Virus record (IMG/VR): IMGVR_UViG_3300043466_000280 | Location: 1-35,234 of that record | Origin: a virus | Length of the DNA stretch: 35,234 nucleotides | Reading direction: 5' to 3' (one strand) | In this document: piece after piece, positions 1 through 6,911 of the stretch | Position numbering within the stretch: the stretch's first letter is position 1 | Layout of the letters: each line of letters starts with the position of its first letter | The notes under the pieces: model-generated | Database searches by the model: none | Seen by the model: only the letters and a program-made list of their open reading frames with translations | What the model was told of the DNA's origin: nothing | Program-made: the position numbers and the translations under genes

Positions 1-19
1 TCAATTCCACAAGGGGTAA
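1..19 (+). CDS. 3' end of an upstream gene (partial)
   Basis: Bases 2-19 can be read as the last five codons (QFHKG) and a TAA stop of a gene entering from the left. The stop sits three bases before the next ATG, the tight spacing used elsewhere in this genome. Nothing can be said about the product from five residues. It could also be non-coding. Confidence 0.3.
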
Positions 20-21
20 TC

Positions 22-333
22 ATGCCTTATGTAAACAAACCTAGACCGTACAAAAAAGAGTACGAACAACAGAAGGCTCGAGGTGAGCACGAACGCCGTA
101 TGGAACGCCAGCGTGGACGCCGTTCAATCGACAAAACCGGCACTGATGCCAATGGAAATGGCAAGGCAGACCGCCGAGAGGGTAAGGATGTAGCGCACGT
201 TCGCGCCCTAGATAAAGGCGGCTCAAATAAGGATGGCCTACGCATCCAAAGCGTTGCTAAAAATCGCTCGTTCCGGCGCGATTCAAAGGGTAATTTGGTC
301 TCAGAGACCAGCAAAAAAGAACGCTCTAGGTGA
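22..333 (+). CDS. small HNH-nuclease-like protein (103 aa)
   Basis: This is a very basic, lysine/arginine-rich protein. Its C-terminal half (about residues 55-90) carries the pattern GKDVAHVRALDKGGSN followed by a leucine/arginine stretch and KNRS. The pattern resembles the short HNH-type cores of small phage proteins, which usually read DVHH or DVDH, then N, then NRS. Here the first histidine of the usual pair is alanine, so catalysis is doubtful and a purely DNA-binding role is possible. A good ribosome site (AAGGGG, bases 11-16) lies five bases before the ATG. Its place just before the helicase and primase suggests a role in DNA metabolism. The family resemblance is from memory and was not searched. 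Confidence 0.65.
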   Translation: MPYVNKPRPYKKEYEQQKARGEHERRMERQRGRRSIDKTGTDANGNGKADRREGKDVAHVRALDKGGSNKDGLRIQSVAKNRSFRRDSKGNLVSETSKKERSR

Positions 334-363
334 AAATACCTACGATTCCAACAAAAAAATTAC

Positions 364-393
364 TTGACTTATAGAGTTTTGGCCTCATAATTA
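364..393 (+). promoter_or_regulatory. candidate sigma70-type promoter
   Basis: A -35-like TTGACT (364-369) and a -10-like TAATTA (388-393) are separated by 18 bases, in an AT-rich patch inside the only sizeable gap of the plus-strand block. Transcription would start near base 400 and leave an untranslated leader of about 190 bases before the helicase gene. The -10 box is imperfect, so this is a prediction only. Confidence 0.5.
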
Positions 394-591
394 AGTCAAT
401 CAAGGTTCAGTCGTTAGGCGTGAGTGGGCTGATGGGGGTTTTGTTGCAGTTGCTCGCTTGTTTTACCCTCATAAACCGCGTCAGTTAGTCGGTGGGAACT
501 CTCCTTTGGACATACTTTCGCCCACGACAGGACTAACCGGATGGGGGGCCGTGCCCCCCGTTCGTAACACCAATTTAGTTTGAAAGGCAGT
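394..591 (+). other. structured 5' leader upstream of the helicase gene
   Basis: This untranslated stretch holds a nested fold. GTTAGTC (484-490) pairs with GACTAAC (531-537). Inside it, GTGGG (492-496) pairs with CCCAC (521-525). A GC-only hairpin follows, with a seven-pair stem (543-549 with 553-559) and a three-base loop (550-552). The second hairpin has no T-run after it, so it is not a classic terminator. It ends 23 bases before the ribosome site of the helicase (583-587). Nothing else coding is visible in 334-591. Likely roles are translational control or transcript protection, but this is inferred. Confidence 0.45.
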
Positions 592-2157
592 ATGAATATA
601 GTTGACGACACCGCACTGCGGTTCCATTGCTCTCATGATGTGGCTAAGCAAATTACCACGTACATCGACAAGAGTGAATTAATTGGAGCCGAAGGTGGAC
701 ACTCAGAGGTGCTGATGTACTGGGGCATCAACGAGGTGCAAAAGCTCGTTCGCTTACTACCTGACTCTAATAAGATTCCATCTCCTATTGAGCGTGACTA
801 TCAATGGCCCGGAATGTTTACGCCGTTCGATCACCAACGCGATACCGCACGGTTCTTGACACTACATCGCCGCGCTTTCTGTTTTAACGAAGCAGGCACA
901 GGCAAGACTTCCGCCGCAATTTGGGCGGCTGACTATCTAATGAATCACGGGCTGGTGAAACGTGTGCTGGTTGTCTGCCCCTTGTCCATTATGCAGAGCG
1001 CATGGCAAGCTGATTTGTTTAAAACTGTGATGCATCGCACATGTGGCGTAGCGCACGGATCAAAGCGCAAGAAAGTTATCAACGGTGGTTACGAGTTTGT
1101 AATCATCAATTACGATGGTGTTAACGCAGAGCGCGAAACAATCATGGATGGCGGCTTTGATCTCATCATTGTTGACGAAGCTAATGCCTACAAGAACCCA
1201 AGCACCGTGCGTTGGAAAAACCTTGCCAAGATAATTCGTCCCGACACGTATTTGTGGATGATGACCGGCACTCCCGCTTCTCAGTCACCCGAGGATGCGT
1301 TTGGTCTAGCCAAGTTGGTCAACCCCAATAACATTCCTAAGTACAAGACTGCATGGAAAGATGCGGTCATGCAACAGATTACTCGCTTCAAGTGGATACC
1401 CAAGCCCCACGCCAAGGGTCTTGTATTCAACGCCTTACAACCCGCGATCCGGTATGAGAAAGCTCAGTGCCTTGATCTGCCTGACCTGATGTATCAGACA
1501 CGCGAAGTGCCACTCAGTGCTCAAGCCACTAGCTACTACAAAGAGTTGCGCAAGGAAATGCAGATTGAAGCGGCTGGCGAAACAATCAGCACAGTCAATG
1601 CGGCGGCGGCTCTTACAAAGCTCTTGCAGTTATCAGGCGGCGCTGTCTACACCGATGACCACAACGTGATTGAGTTTGACGTTTCACCGCGCTTGAACGT
1701 GCTTGGCGAAGTGATTGATGAAGCATCGCACAAAGTCATTGTGTTCATCCCATACAAGCACACGATCAAAGTGGTTCAGGACTACCTGACAAAGAACAAT
1801 ATAACGACTGAGATTATTTCAGGTGATGTGACTGCGTCTAACCGTGCCGCCATATTCAACAAGTTCCAAACGACCGACACACCACGAGTGTTGTTGATTC
1901 AACCACAAGCGGCATCGCACGGCGTAACGCTGACTGCGGCAGACACGATTGTGTTTTGGTCGCCTGTGATGTCCGTAGAAACTTATCTGCAATGCGTTGC
2001 GCGTATCGACCGTGTTGGACAGAAAAACAAAATGACTGTGATTCACCTTCAAGGGTCTGAGGTGGAGAAGCGTATGTACACAATGCTACAAGGCAAAGTG
2101 GACATGCACACTCAGTTGGTAGACCTGTACAAAGAGGAAATAGGAGAGACTGTATGA
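592..2157 (+). CDS. SNF2/DEAD-type superfamily 2 helicase
   Basis: This is an ATP-dependent DNA helicase or translocase of superfamily 2. In the 521-residue form, Walker A is EAGTGKT (lysine about 105). Motif II is DEAN (about 195-198) in place of DEAH. Motif III-like MMTGTPA is near 222-229. Motif V-like HGVTLTAADTIVFW and motif VI QCVARIDRVGQ lie near the C-terminus, and the last two are typical of SNF2/RapA-type enzymes. I chose ATG 592 because AAAGG lies four bases upstream; a TTG at 580 would add four residues. The stop overlaps the next start as ATGA, so the two genes are translationally coupled. In phages such helicases usually serve replication or recombination. The DEAN variant is mildly unusual. 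Confidence 0.92.
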   Translation: MNIVDDTALRFHCSHDVAKQITTYIDKSELIGAEGGHSEVLMYWGINEVQKLVRLLPDSNKIPSPIERDYQWPGMFTPFDHQRDTARFLTLHRRAFCFNEAGTGKTSAAIWAADYLMNHGLVKRVLVVCPLSIMQSAWQADLFKTVMHRTCGVAHGSKRKKVINGGYEFVIINYDGVNAERETIMDGGFDLIIVDEANAYKNPSTVRWKNLAKIIRPDTYLWMMTGTPASQSPEDAFGLAKLVNPNNIPKYKTAWKDAVMQQITRFKWIPKPHAKGLVFNALQPAIRYEKAQCLDLPDLMYQTREVPLSAQATSYYKELRKEMQIEAAGETISTVNAAAALTKLLQLSGGAVYTDDHNVIEFDVSPRLNVLGEVIDEASHKVIVFIPYKHTIKVVQDYLTKNNITTEIISGDVTASNRAAIFNKFQTTDTPRVLLIQPQAASHGVTLTAADTIVFWSPVMSVETYLQCVARIDRVGQKNKMTVIHLQGSEVEKRMYTMLQGKVDMHTQLVDLYKEEIGETV

Positions 2158-2573
2158 CCGTAAACGATACAGAAGAGTTGGTGTCTGACTACCTTGAGAT
2201 TCGCAGGATGCGCGAATCATTAAAGGCCAACTATGAGTCTCAAGACGAAGAACTGAAAGACGCTATGGATACGATTAAAGAAGCGCTTTTGGCTATTTGC
2301 AACGAGAACAACCAAAACGGTTTCAAGACAGACAGCGGTACTGTCACGAGACAAGTTAAGGAAAGATATTTTTGCACTGACTGGGACAACTTCAGGAAGT
2401 TCGTCGAGAACGAAGGCTCGATTGATTTGCTTGAACGCCGTATCCATCAACGCAACTTCAAAGAATTTATGTCCGAGCGAGTAGGAGATGGATTGCCGCC
2501 CGGAGTAAATGCCTTGCGTGAGTATGACATTGTTGTACGCAAGGCTTCTTCAACCAGTGAAACTTTAGTTTAA
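2154..2573 (+). CDS. small helical phage protein, coupled to the helicase (139 aa)
   Basis: The N-terminal 60 residues are charged and look helical or coiled-coil (repeating E/K/R with L). They are followed by a segment with a conserved look: GFKTDSGTVTRQVKERY, then WDNFRKFVENEG, then LLERRIHQRNFKEF. Proteins of this layout commonly sit next to helicases and primases in phages; their function is not established as far as I know. A strong ribosome site (AGGAGAG) precedes the ATG, and the start overlaps the helicase stop by four bases, which suggests a partner or accessory factor for the helicase. That partnership is inference from position only. Confidence 0.8.
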   Translation: MTVNDTEELVSDYLEIRRMRESLKANYESQDEELKDAMDTIKEALLAICNENNQNGFKTDSGTVTRQVKERYFCTDWDNFRKFVENEGSIDLLERRIHQRNFKEFMSERVGDGLPPGVNALREYDIVVRKASSTSETLV

Positions 2574-2590
2574 TTTAATTAGGAAACATC

Positions 2591-3454
2591 ATGAGTAACG
2601 AACTCGCAAACATTTTTCAAAACGCCGGTGGTTTAATGGAATTGGGCCTCGATGAGGACACACTTGCCGTAGCCGGTAATGCCACAAAAGGCAACAAGCG
2701 CATTTCTATCGAGGGTCGCGTATTCCGCAAGATCGTTGGTGGTAAAGAGCAGAGCGTCAATACAGACAACTCTATGAACGTCATCATCGTCAAGATGGCC
2801 CATGACGCATCGCGTACCTTCTATAACTCTACCTACAAGAAGGGTGTGAAGTTGGCCCCTGCTTGCTGGTCAAATGACTCGAAGACCCCTGACCCCGAGG
2901 TTAAATCTCCTTGTGCGCCGACTTGCGCTGAGTGCCCTAACTCAGTCAAGGGTTCAGGTCAAGGCGGTCAAGGTACTGCTTGCCGACTCTCATGGAGAGC
3001 CGCTGTCGTATTGCCTAACGATCCCGAGGGAGATGTGTATCAGTTGGTATTGCCAGCTACTTCAGCGTTCGGCAAAGAAGAAGGCGGCAAGTGGCCCTTC
3101 CGTCCATACATTCAGATGCTTGCAAACAACAACGTGTCTGCCGGTCGTGTCGTAACTAAGATGCAGTTTGACATTAACTTCCCAGTGCCACGCTTGTTGT
3201 TCTCTCCAACGTCTGCCGTGCCTAATGAAATACGCGATGTAATCGTTCAGCAAGGCAAGACTCCAGCCGCAGAAAACGCAGTCAAGTTGTCTGTGTTTAA
3301 AACTGATGGTGTTGATGAAGTTGAAGCCCCTGCTCAACCAGCCGCTTTTGCTGAGCCTGTTCCTGAGCCAGTAAAACGCGCGTCTGCTCCTAAAGCATCT
3401 ACTGAAGCTCCAGAAGATGTTAGCGACATCGTTAAAAAGTGGTCTAAGAAATAA
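2591..3454 (+). CDS. cysteine-cluster protein, possible ssDNA-binding protein (287 aa)
   Basis: The central part carries C92, C108, C112, C115 and C131, a spacing that could bind zinc (the core is CAPTCAECPNSVKG). The protein has beta-rich flanks and a long low-complexity tail of alanine, proline, glutamate and lysine (about residues 245-287). A beta core with a flexible tail, placed between helicase and primase, fits a phage single-stranded DNA-binding protein. However, the tail ends in lysines rather than the acidic tip typical of SSB, so the role is tentative. AGGAAA precedes the ATG. The stop overlaps the next start as TAATG. Confidence 0.8.
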   Translation: MSNELANIFQNAGGLMELGLDEDTLAVAGNATKGNKRISIEGRVFRKIVGGKEQSVNTDNSMNVIIVKMAHDASRTFYNSTYKKGVKLAPACWSNDSKTPDPEVKSPCAPTCAECPNSVKGSGQGGQGTACRLSWRAAVVLPNDPEGDVYQLVLPATSAFGKEEGGKWPFRPYIQMLANNNVSAGRVVTKMQFDINFPVPRLLFSPTSAVPNEIRDVIVQQGKTPAAENAVKLSVFKTDGVDEVEAPAQPAAFAEPVPEPVKRASAPKASTEAPEDVSDIVKKWSKK

Positions 3455-3789
3455 TGGCCCGCACATACAGCCCCGAACTACTAAGCATTGTTGATACAAC
3501 TGAAGGGGACAATGTAGGCATCACGCTGGCGAAGGCGTGTATTGAAGCCAACTTGCCTGCCGCATACGCATCAGCAATTCTCGGTGTATCACGTATGGGT
3601 ATCCATGCGTGGTTTCGGGGCGGGTATGTACGCAGTGGTCGTCGTGAAAAAATCAGGTTGTTTCTGCAACTTCTAAAGGAGGATACCAAAGCGGGACTCT
3701 TGCCAGCCAAGAATCTCAAAGAAGCCCGTACATACACTGAGAACATCCTCGGTCGCGCAGTTACGGAAGTTTCTAAAAAGTCGGGTTAA
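3454..3789 (+). CDS. helix-turn-helix DNA-binding protein (111 aa)
   Basis: Residues of about 32-54 read as a helix-turn-helix: a helix rich in alanine, the turn LGVSRMG, and a recognition helix IHAWFRGG. The rest is basic and helical. The start overlaps the previous stop by one base, so it is co-translated with the DNA-binding candidate upstream. A likely terminator follows directly, so this gene ends its transcript. It may be an early-gene regulator or a replication accessory factor; the sequence does not separate these. Confidence 0.75.
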   Translation: MARTYSPELLSIVDTTEGDNVGITLAKACIEANLPAAYASAILGVSRMGIHAWFRGGYVRSGRREKIRLFLQLLKEDTKAGLLPAKNLKEARTYTENILGRAVTEVSKKSG

Positions 3790-3806
3790 CAGCCCATATT
3801 GTTTAC

Positions 3807-3832
3807 AGGCGAGGCCGGTCCTCGCCTTTATT
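3807..3832 (+). terminator. intrinsic-terminator-like hairpin
   Basis: AGGCGAGG (3807-3814) pairs perfectly with CCTCGCCT (3820-3827) around a five-base loop, followed by TTATTG. The stem is strong and lies 18 bases after the stop of the helix-turn-helix gene and 13 bases before the primase start. The T-run is short and interrupted, so termination may be partial, setting primase expression below that of the upstream genes. Confidence 0.6.
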
Positions 3833-3844
3833 GTCTCTGCGATT

Positions 3845-6709
3845 ATGAACGAACAATTTTTTGATAAGGTATTGCCAACGCAGGGCAACATTTGTGTAGT
3901 CGGAATCAAGGGTGACTCAGTGCGCCCCAAATTCTCTGAGTACCTTAGTGAAGCAATTGACTTCATGAAGGACTTTGATGCTGGTGACTTCAACACATTT
4001 TTTGCGCTTGGGACATTTGAGGGGTATCAACGTAAGGCTAGCGCGTGTATTTTTATGCGCTCGTTCTTTGTTGACCTAGACTGCGGCCCTGATAAGCCGT
4101 ATGCGGCGTGGGAAGACGGACTGATAGCATTGCACAAGTTTCTGTCCAGTACTGAACTGCCGCAACCAATCATCGTAAACTCCGGTAACGGCATCCATGC
4201 TTACTGGCCTTTTACTGCTGATGTACCTACGGACATTTGGAAACCGTACGCTGAAAAGTTTAAACAGTATTGTTTAGACAACGGCCTCATGATTGATGAG
4301 GTAGTTACGGCAGATGCCGCAAGGATTCTTAGAGTCCCCGGCAGTCGCAATCTAAAACGCGCTCCGTTACCGGTTGAAGTCATACAGGACGGTGAACCTA
4401 CAGACTTTGAAGACTGGGAAAACCTGCTTGGTAAAGTTGAAAAAGCATTTGACTTGAGCCAAGTTGAAAAGGGTCTTGATGACGAGACTCAAGCGCTGTT
4501 CGACAAGATGAACGGTAATTATGAATACGTCTTCCAAAAGCTCGCGGAGGATAGCTTAGAAGGAGTAGGCTGTGGACAAATTAAATACATTCTCGAAAAC
4601 GCGGCTAGTTGTCCAGAGCCGTTGTGGTACGCTGGACTATCTGTCGCCTCAAGGTGTGTTGATGGCGACACTGCCATACATCTCATGTCAGAAGACCACC
4701 CCGACTATTCGCGGGACGAAACTGAACGAAAAGCAGAGCAGTCAAGAAGTGAAGCGGCTTGGGCACACAGTTGCGACGCCTTTGAACGTGAGAACAGGGC
4801 TGGATGCGTTGGATGCCCACACAAAGGAAAACTCGGAAAGTCAGGGCCTATTGCACTTGCCCGATCTATCAAACTCGCAGTTGAATACACCGAGTCCTCT
4901 GACGGAACTCCTGACGATGAAGGAGGCGAAGCCGAGGATGAAGCGGAGCCAACTGGGGCCAAAAAGGATCCCAAGAACCTCTTAGTCTTTCCTGAGTTTC
5001 TTAAGCCATTCTTTCGCCCAATCAACGGCGGTGTGTACTTTCAACCAGCGCCACGAATAAACAAGGATGGTAAGAAAGTCCAAGACCCGCCCGAGATGCT
5101 GACACCGAATGATGTGTACCCCATTCAGCGACTGTTCAGCCCCCACGATGGCGAGTGCTTAGTCATTCGCTTGCACTTACCACGAGATGCGTCTCGTGAA
5201 TTTATGTTACCGCTGAAAGACATTGGCGCATTAGACAAACTCAAGGCAACCCTGCTATCTAACGGCGTTGCATTTGAACCCGCGCTCGCTCCCAAGTTTG
5301 CGAGTTATCTAATGAAGTGGACAAGTTATTTAATCAATACACAAAAGGCAGACATCATGCGAATCCAACAAGGCTGGACAGAAGACCACGACTCATTTGT
5401 TATCGGCACAAGCGAAGTATTTAAAGACGAGATCAGGCACTGCCCTCCGTCTCCCATGTCTAAGAACATTGTGCGCTATGTCAAGAAAAGCGGTACGTTT
5501 GAAGGCTGGCTTACGGCGGCTCGTATGCTCAACGACCCGGGCTATGAGTTTCATGCGTTCACGCTACTGTGCGGATTTGCTACACCCTTGATGGAGTTCT
5601 CCAACGTCAACGGCATTGTGCTTTCCCTGCACGGTGAGTCTGGCGTAGGTAAGACAGGCGCTTTGTATTCTGCAATGAGTATCTGGGGATCACCTGAAAG
5701 CTTGACTGTTAACGATGCAACACCCAATGCGCTAACACAGCGCATGATTACCTCTAAGAATATTACGTTTGGTCTTGATGAGCAGACTAACTTGGACGGC
5801 AAAGTAGCATCTGATGTGGTCTACAAAACTTCCGCTGGTCGCCCAAAGATTAGACTTCAGGCGTCATCCAACCAAGAACGTGAGTCAGAGTTTATCACCC
5901 GATTGATTGCGATCATCACAACAAACAATTCATTGATCGACATTATTTCAACCTACAAGGCAAACACCAGCGCTGAAGAAATGCGCGTACTTGAGCCATA
6001 CATGACTAGGCCAAATGTTCAGGGGTATGAGTTGACACTTGAGCGCGGCAAAGACATGTTTGATGCCTACCACTACCACTACGGCCATGCCGGTATACCC
6101 TATGTGCAAGAACTGCTGAAAGTTGGCAAGAAAGAGTTGACTCGTAGGATCCACATTGAGTACATGAATGTAGCGGACAAGTATTCAAAGAGTGGTGAGT
6201 ATCGTTACATCGCCAGTTTGATTGCCAATGTCTACACCGCTGAGCGCATCCTACGTGAACTGGGTTGGTTTGAGTTTGACATGGTTCGTATCATGAACGT
6301 AGTTGGCGGAGCGTTCAACGACATCATCAATGGTAAGCGCAAAGCTGACTCTAATACCCGCGAAGATGTTTTGGGTGACTTCATTAACAAGAACATTCAG
6401 AACATGCTGGTTGTGAACAACGGCAAGGTATCCACAGCACCTCGTGGCCCTCTGTATATCAGGGCTGAAGTTGAAGAAAGCACAATCTTTGTATCTACTT
6501 CTGCGCTCAAGGCGTATCTGCATGAGATCAAGCTGGGTATCAAGGAGTTTGAGACTAAGCTAACAGACGCCGGCGTACTAAAAGGCAAGTTGCGCAAACA
6601 GATGGCGGCTGGATGGTCTGACGCAGTTGGCAGTACAAACGTACAAGCCTATGCCTTTGAAACTGATCTGACTCACTTGATTAAAGATGAGCAAGAAACT
6701 ACCGAGTGA
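3845..6709 (+). CDS. fused AEP primase and DUF927-like helicase (954 aa)
   Basis: This is a replication protein that should both prime and unwind DNA. The N-terminal part has archaeo-eukaryotic primase signatures: D77-L-D79 within FFVDLDCG, the H118 motif SGNGIHAYW, and D157 before ARILRVPGSRN. A cysteine/histidine cluster (GCVGCPH, near residue 325) may bind metal. An acidic linker with DDEGGEAEDEAE follows near 358-370. The C-terminal half has Walker A HGESGVGKT (K603), a following WG motif, and Walker B-like FGLDEQ (D645/E646), as in DUF927/D5-like helicases. No clear ribosome site precedes ATG 3845, so the start is the weakest part. No DNA polymerase is present beside it. Confidence 0.9.
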   Translation: MNEQFFDKVLPTQGNICVVGIKGDSVRPKFSEYLSEAIDFMKDFDAGDFNTFFALGTFEGYQRKASACIFMRSFFVDLDCGPDKPYAAWEDGLIALHKFLSSTELPQPIIVNSGNGIHAYWPFTADVPTDIWKPYAEKFKQYCLDNGLMIDEVVTADAARILRVPGSRNLKRAPLPVEVIQDGEPTDFEDWENLLGKVEKAFDLSQVEKGLDDETQALFDKMNGNYEYVFQKLAEDSLEGVGCGQIKYILENAASCPEPLWYAGLSVASRCVDGDTAIHLMSEDHPDYSRDETERKAEQSRSEAAWAHSCDAFERENRAGCVGCPHKGKLGKSGPIALARSIKLAVEYTESSDGTPDDEGGEAEDEAEPTGAKKDPKNLLVFPEFLKPFFRPINGGVYFQPAPRINKDGKKVQDPPEMLTPNDVYPIQRLFSPHDGECLVIRLHLPRDASREFMLPLKDIGALDKLKATLLSNGVAFEPALAPKFASYLMKWTSYLINTQKADIMRIQQGWTEDHDSFVIGTSEVFKDEIRHCPPSPMSKNIVRYVKKSGTFEGWLTAARMLNDPGYEFHAFTLLCGFATPLMEFSNVNGIVLSLHGESGVGKTGALYSAMSIWGSPESLTVNDATPNALTQRMITSKNITFGLDEQTNLDGKVASDVVYKTSAGRPKIRLQASSNQERESEFITRLIAIITTNNSLIDIISTYKANTSAEEMRVLEPYMTRPNVQGYELTLERGKDMFDAYHYHYGHAGIPYVQELLKVGKKELTRRIHIEYMNVADKYSKSGEYRYIASLIANVYTAERILRELGWFEFDMVRIMNVVGGAFNDIINGKRKADSNTREDVLGDFINKNIQNMLVVNNGKVSTAPRGPLYIRAEVEESTIFVSTSALKAYLHEIKLGIKEFETKLTDAGVLKGKLRKQMAAGWSDAVGSTNVQAYAFETDLTHLIKDEQETTE

Positions 6710-6911
6710 AGCGGCCCCACTCGACGAACCTGAGTGGCTTTTCCCCTACGAGTACATGCTTGTGGGGGAGAGTTTCTTTATCCCAACTATGCGCCCCGCA
6801 TATATGGGCTACATCATAGACACAACGTCTAAAAAAGTTGGAATAAAGATGAAGACTTTCACTTGCACCGAGAACGGCGTCCTCGGTGTTCGTTCTTGGC
6901 GCATGGGTTAG
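6687..6911 (+). CDS. unknown small protein (74 aa)
   Basis: It starts inside the primase gene (23-base overlap, different frame) and ends four bases into the convergent structural block. The protein is compact with an aromatic cluster (EPEWLFPYEYMLVGESFF) and no membrane segment or metal motif. I do not recognise it. The ribosome site is poor (AAAG directly before the ATG), so it may rely on coupling with the primase gene. The composition looks like a real folded protein rather than a shadow frame. Confidence 0.6.
   Translation: MSKKLPSEAAPLDEPEWLFPYEYMLVGESFFIPTMRPAYMGYIIDTTSKKVGIKMKTFTCTENGVLGVRSWRMG
6866..6888. terminator. candidate hairpin at the convergent junction
   Basis: CACCGAG (6866-6872) pairs with CTCGGTG (6882-6888) around a nine-base loop, about 20 bases before the ends of the two convergent genes. 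It lies inside the 74-residue gene and has no clean T-run on either side. It is the only hairpin I see that could separate the two opposing transcripts. Confidence is low. Confidence 0.3.

Noticed and set aside
543-565. Intrinsic terminator at the GC hairpin before the helicase
   Set aside because: The stem is strong but is followed by GTTCGTAAC, not a T-run, and terminating here would silence the helicase gene. I list it as leader structure instead.
580-591. TTG start for the helicase four codons upstream
   Set aside because: The ATG at 592 has AAAGG at a better distance, and the four extra residues overlap the ribosome site.
4572-4985. 137-residue plus-strand frame inside the primase gene
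   Set aside because: It is out of frame with a gene that has clear primase and helicase motifs, and shows no ribosome site or fold.
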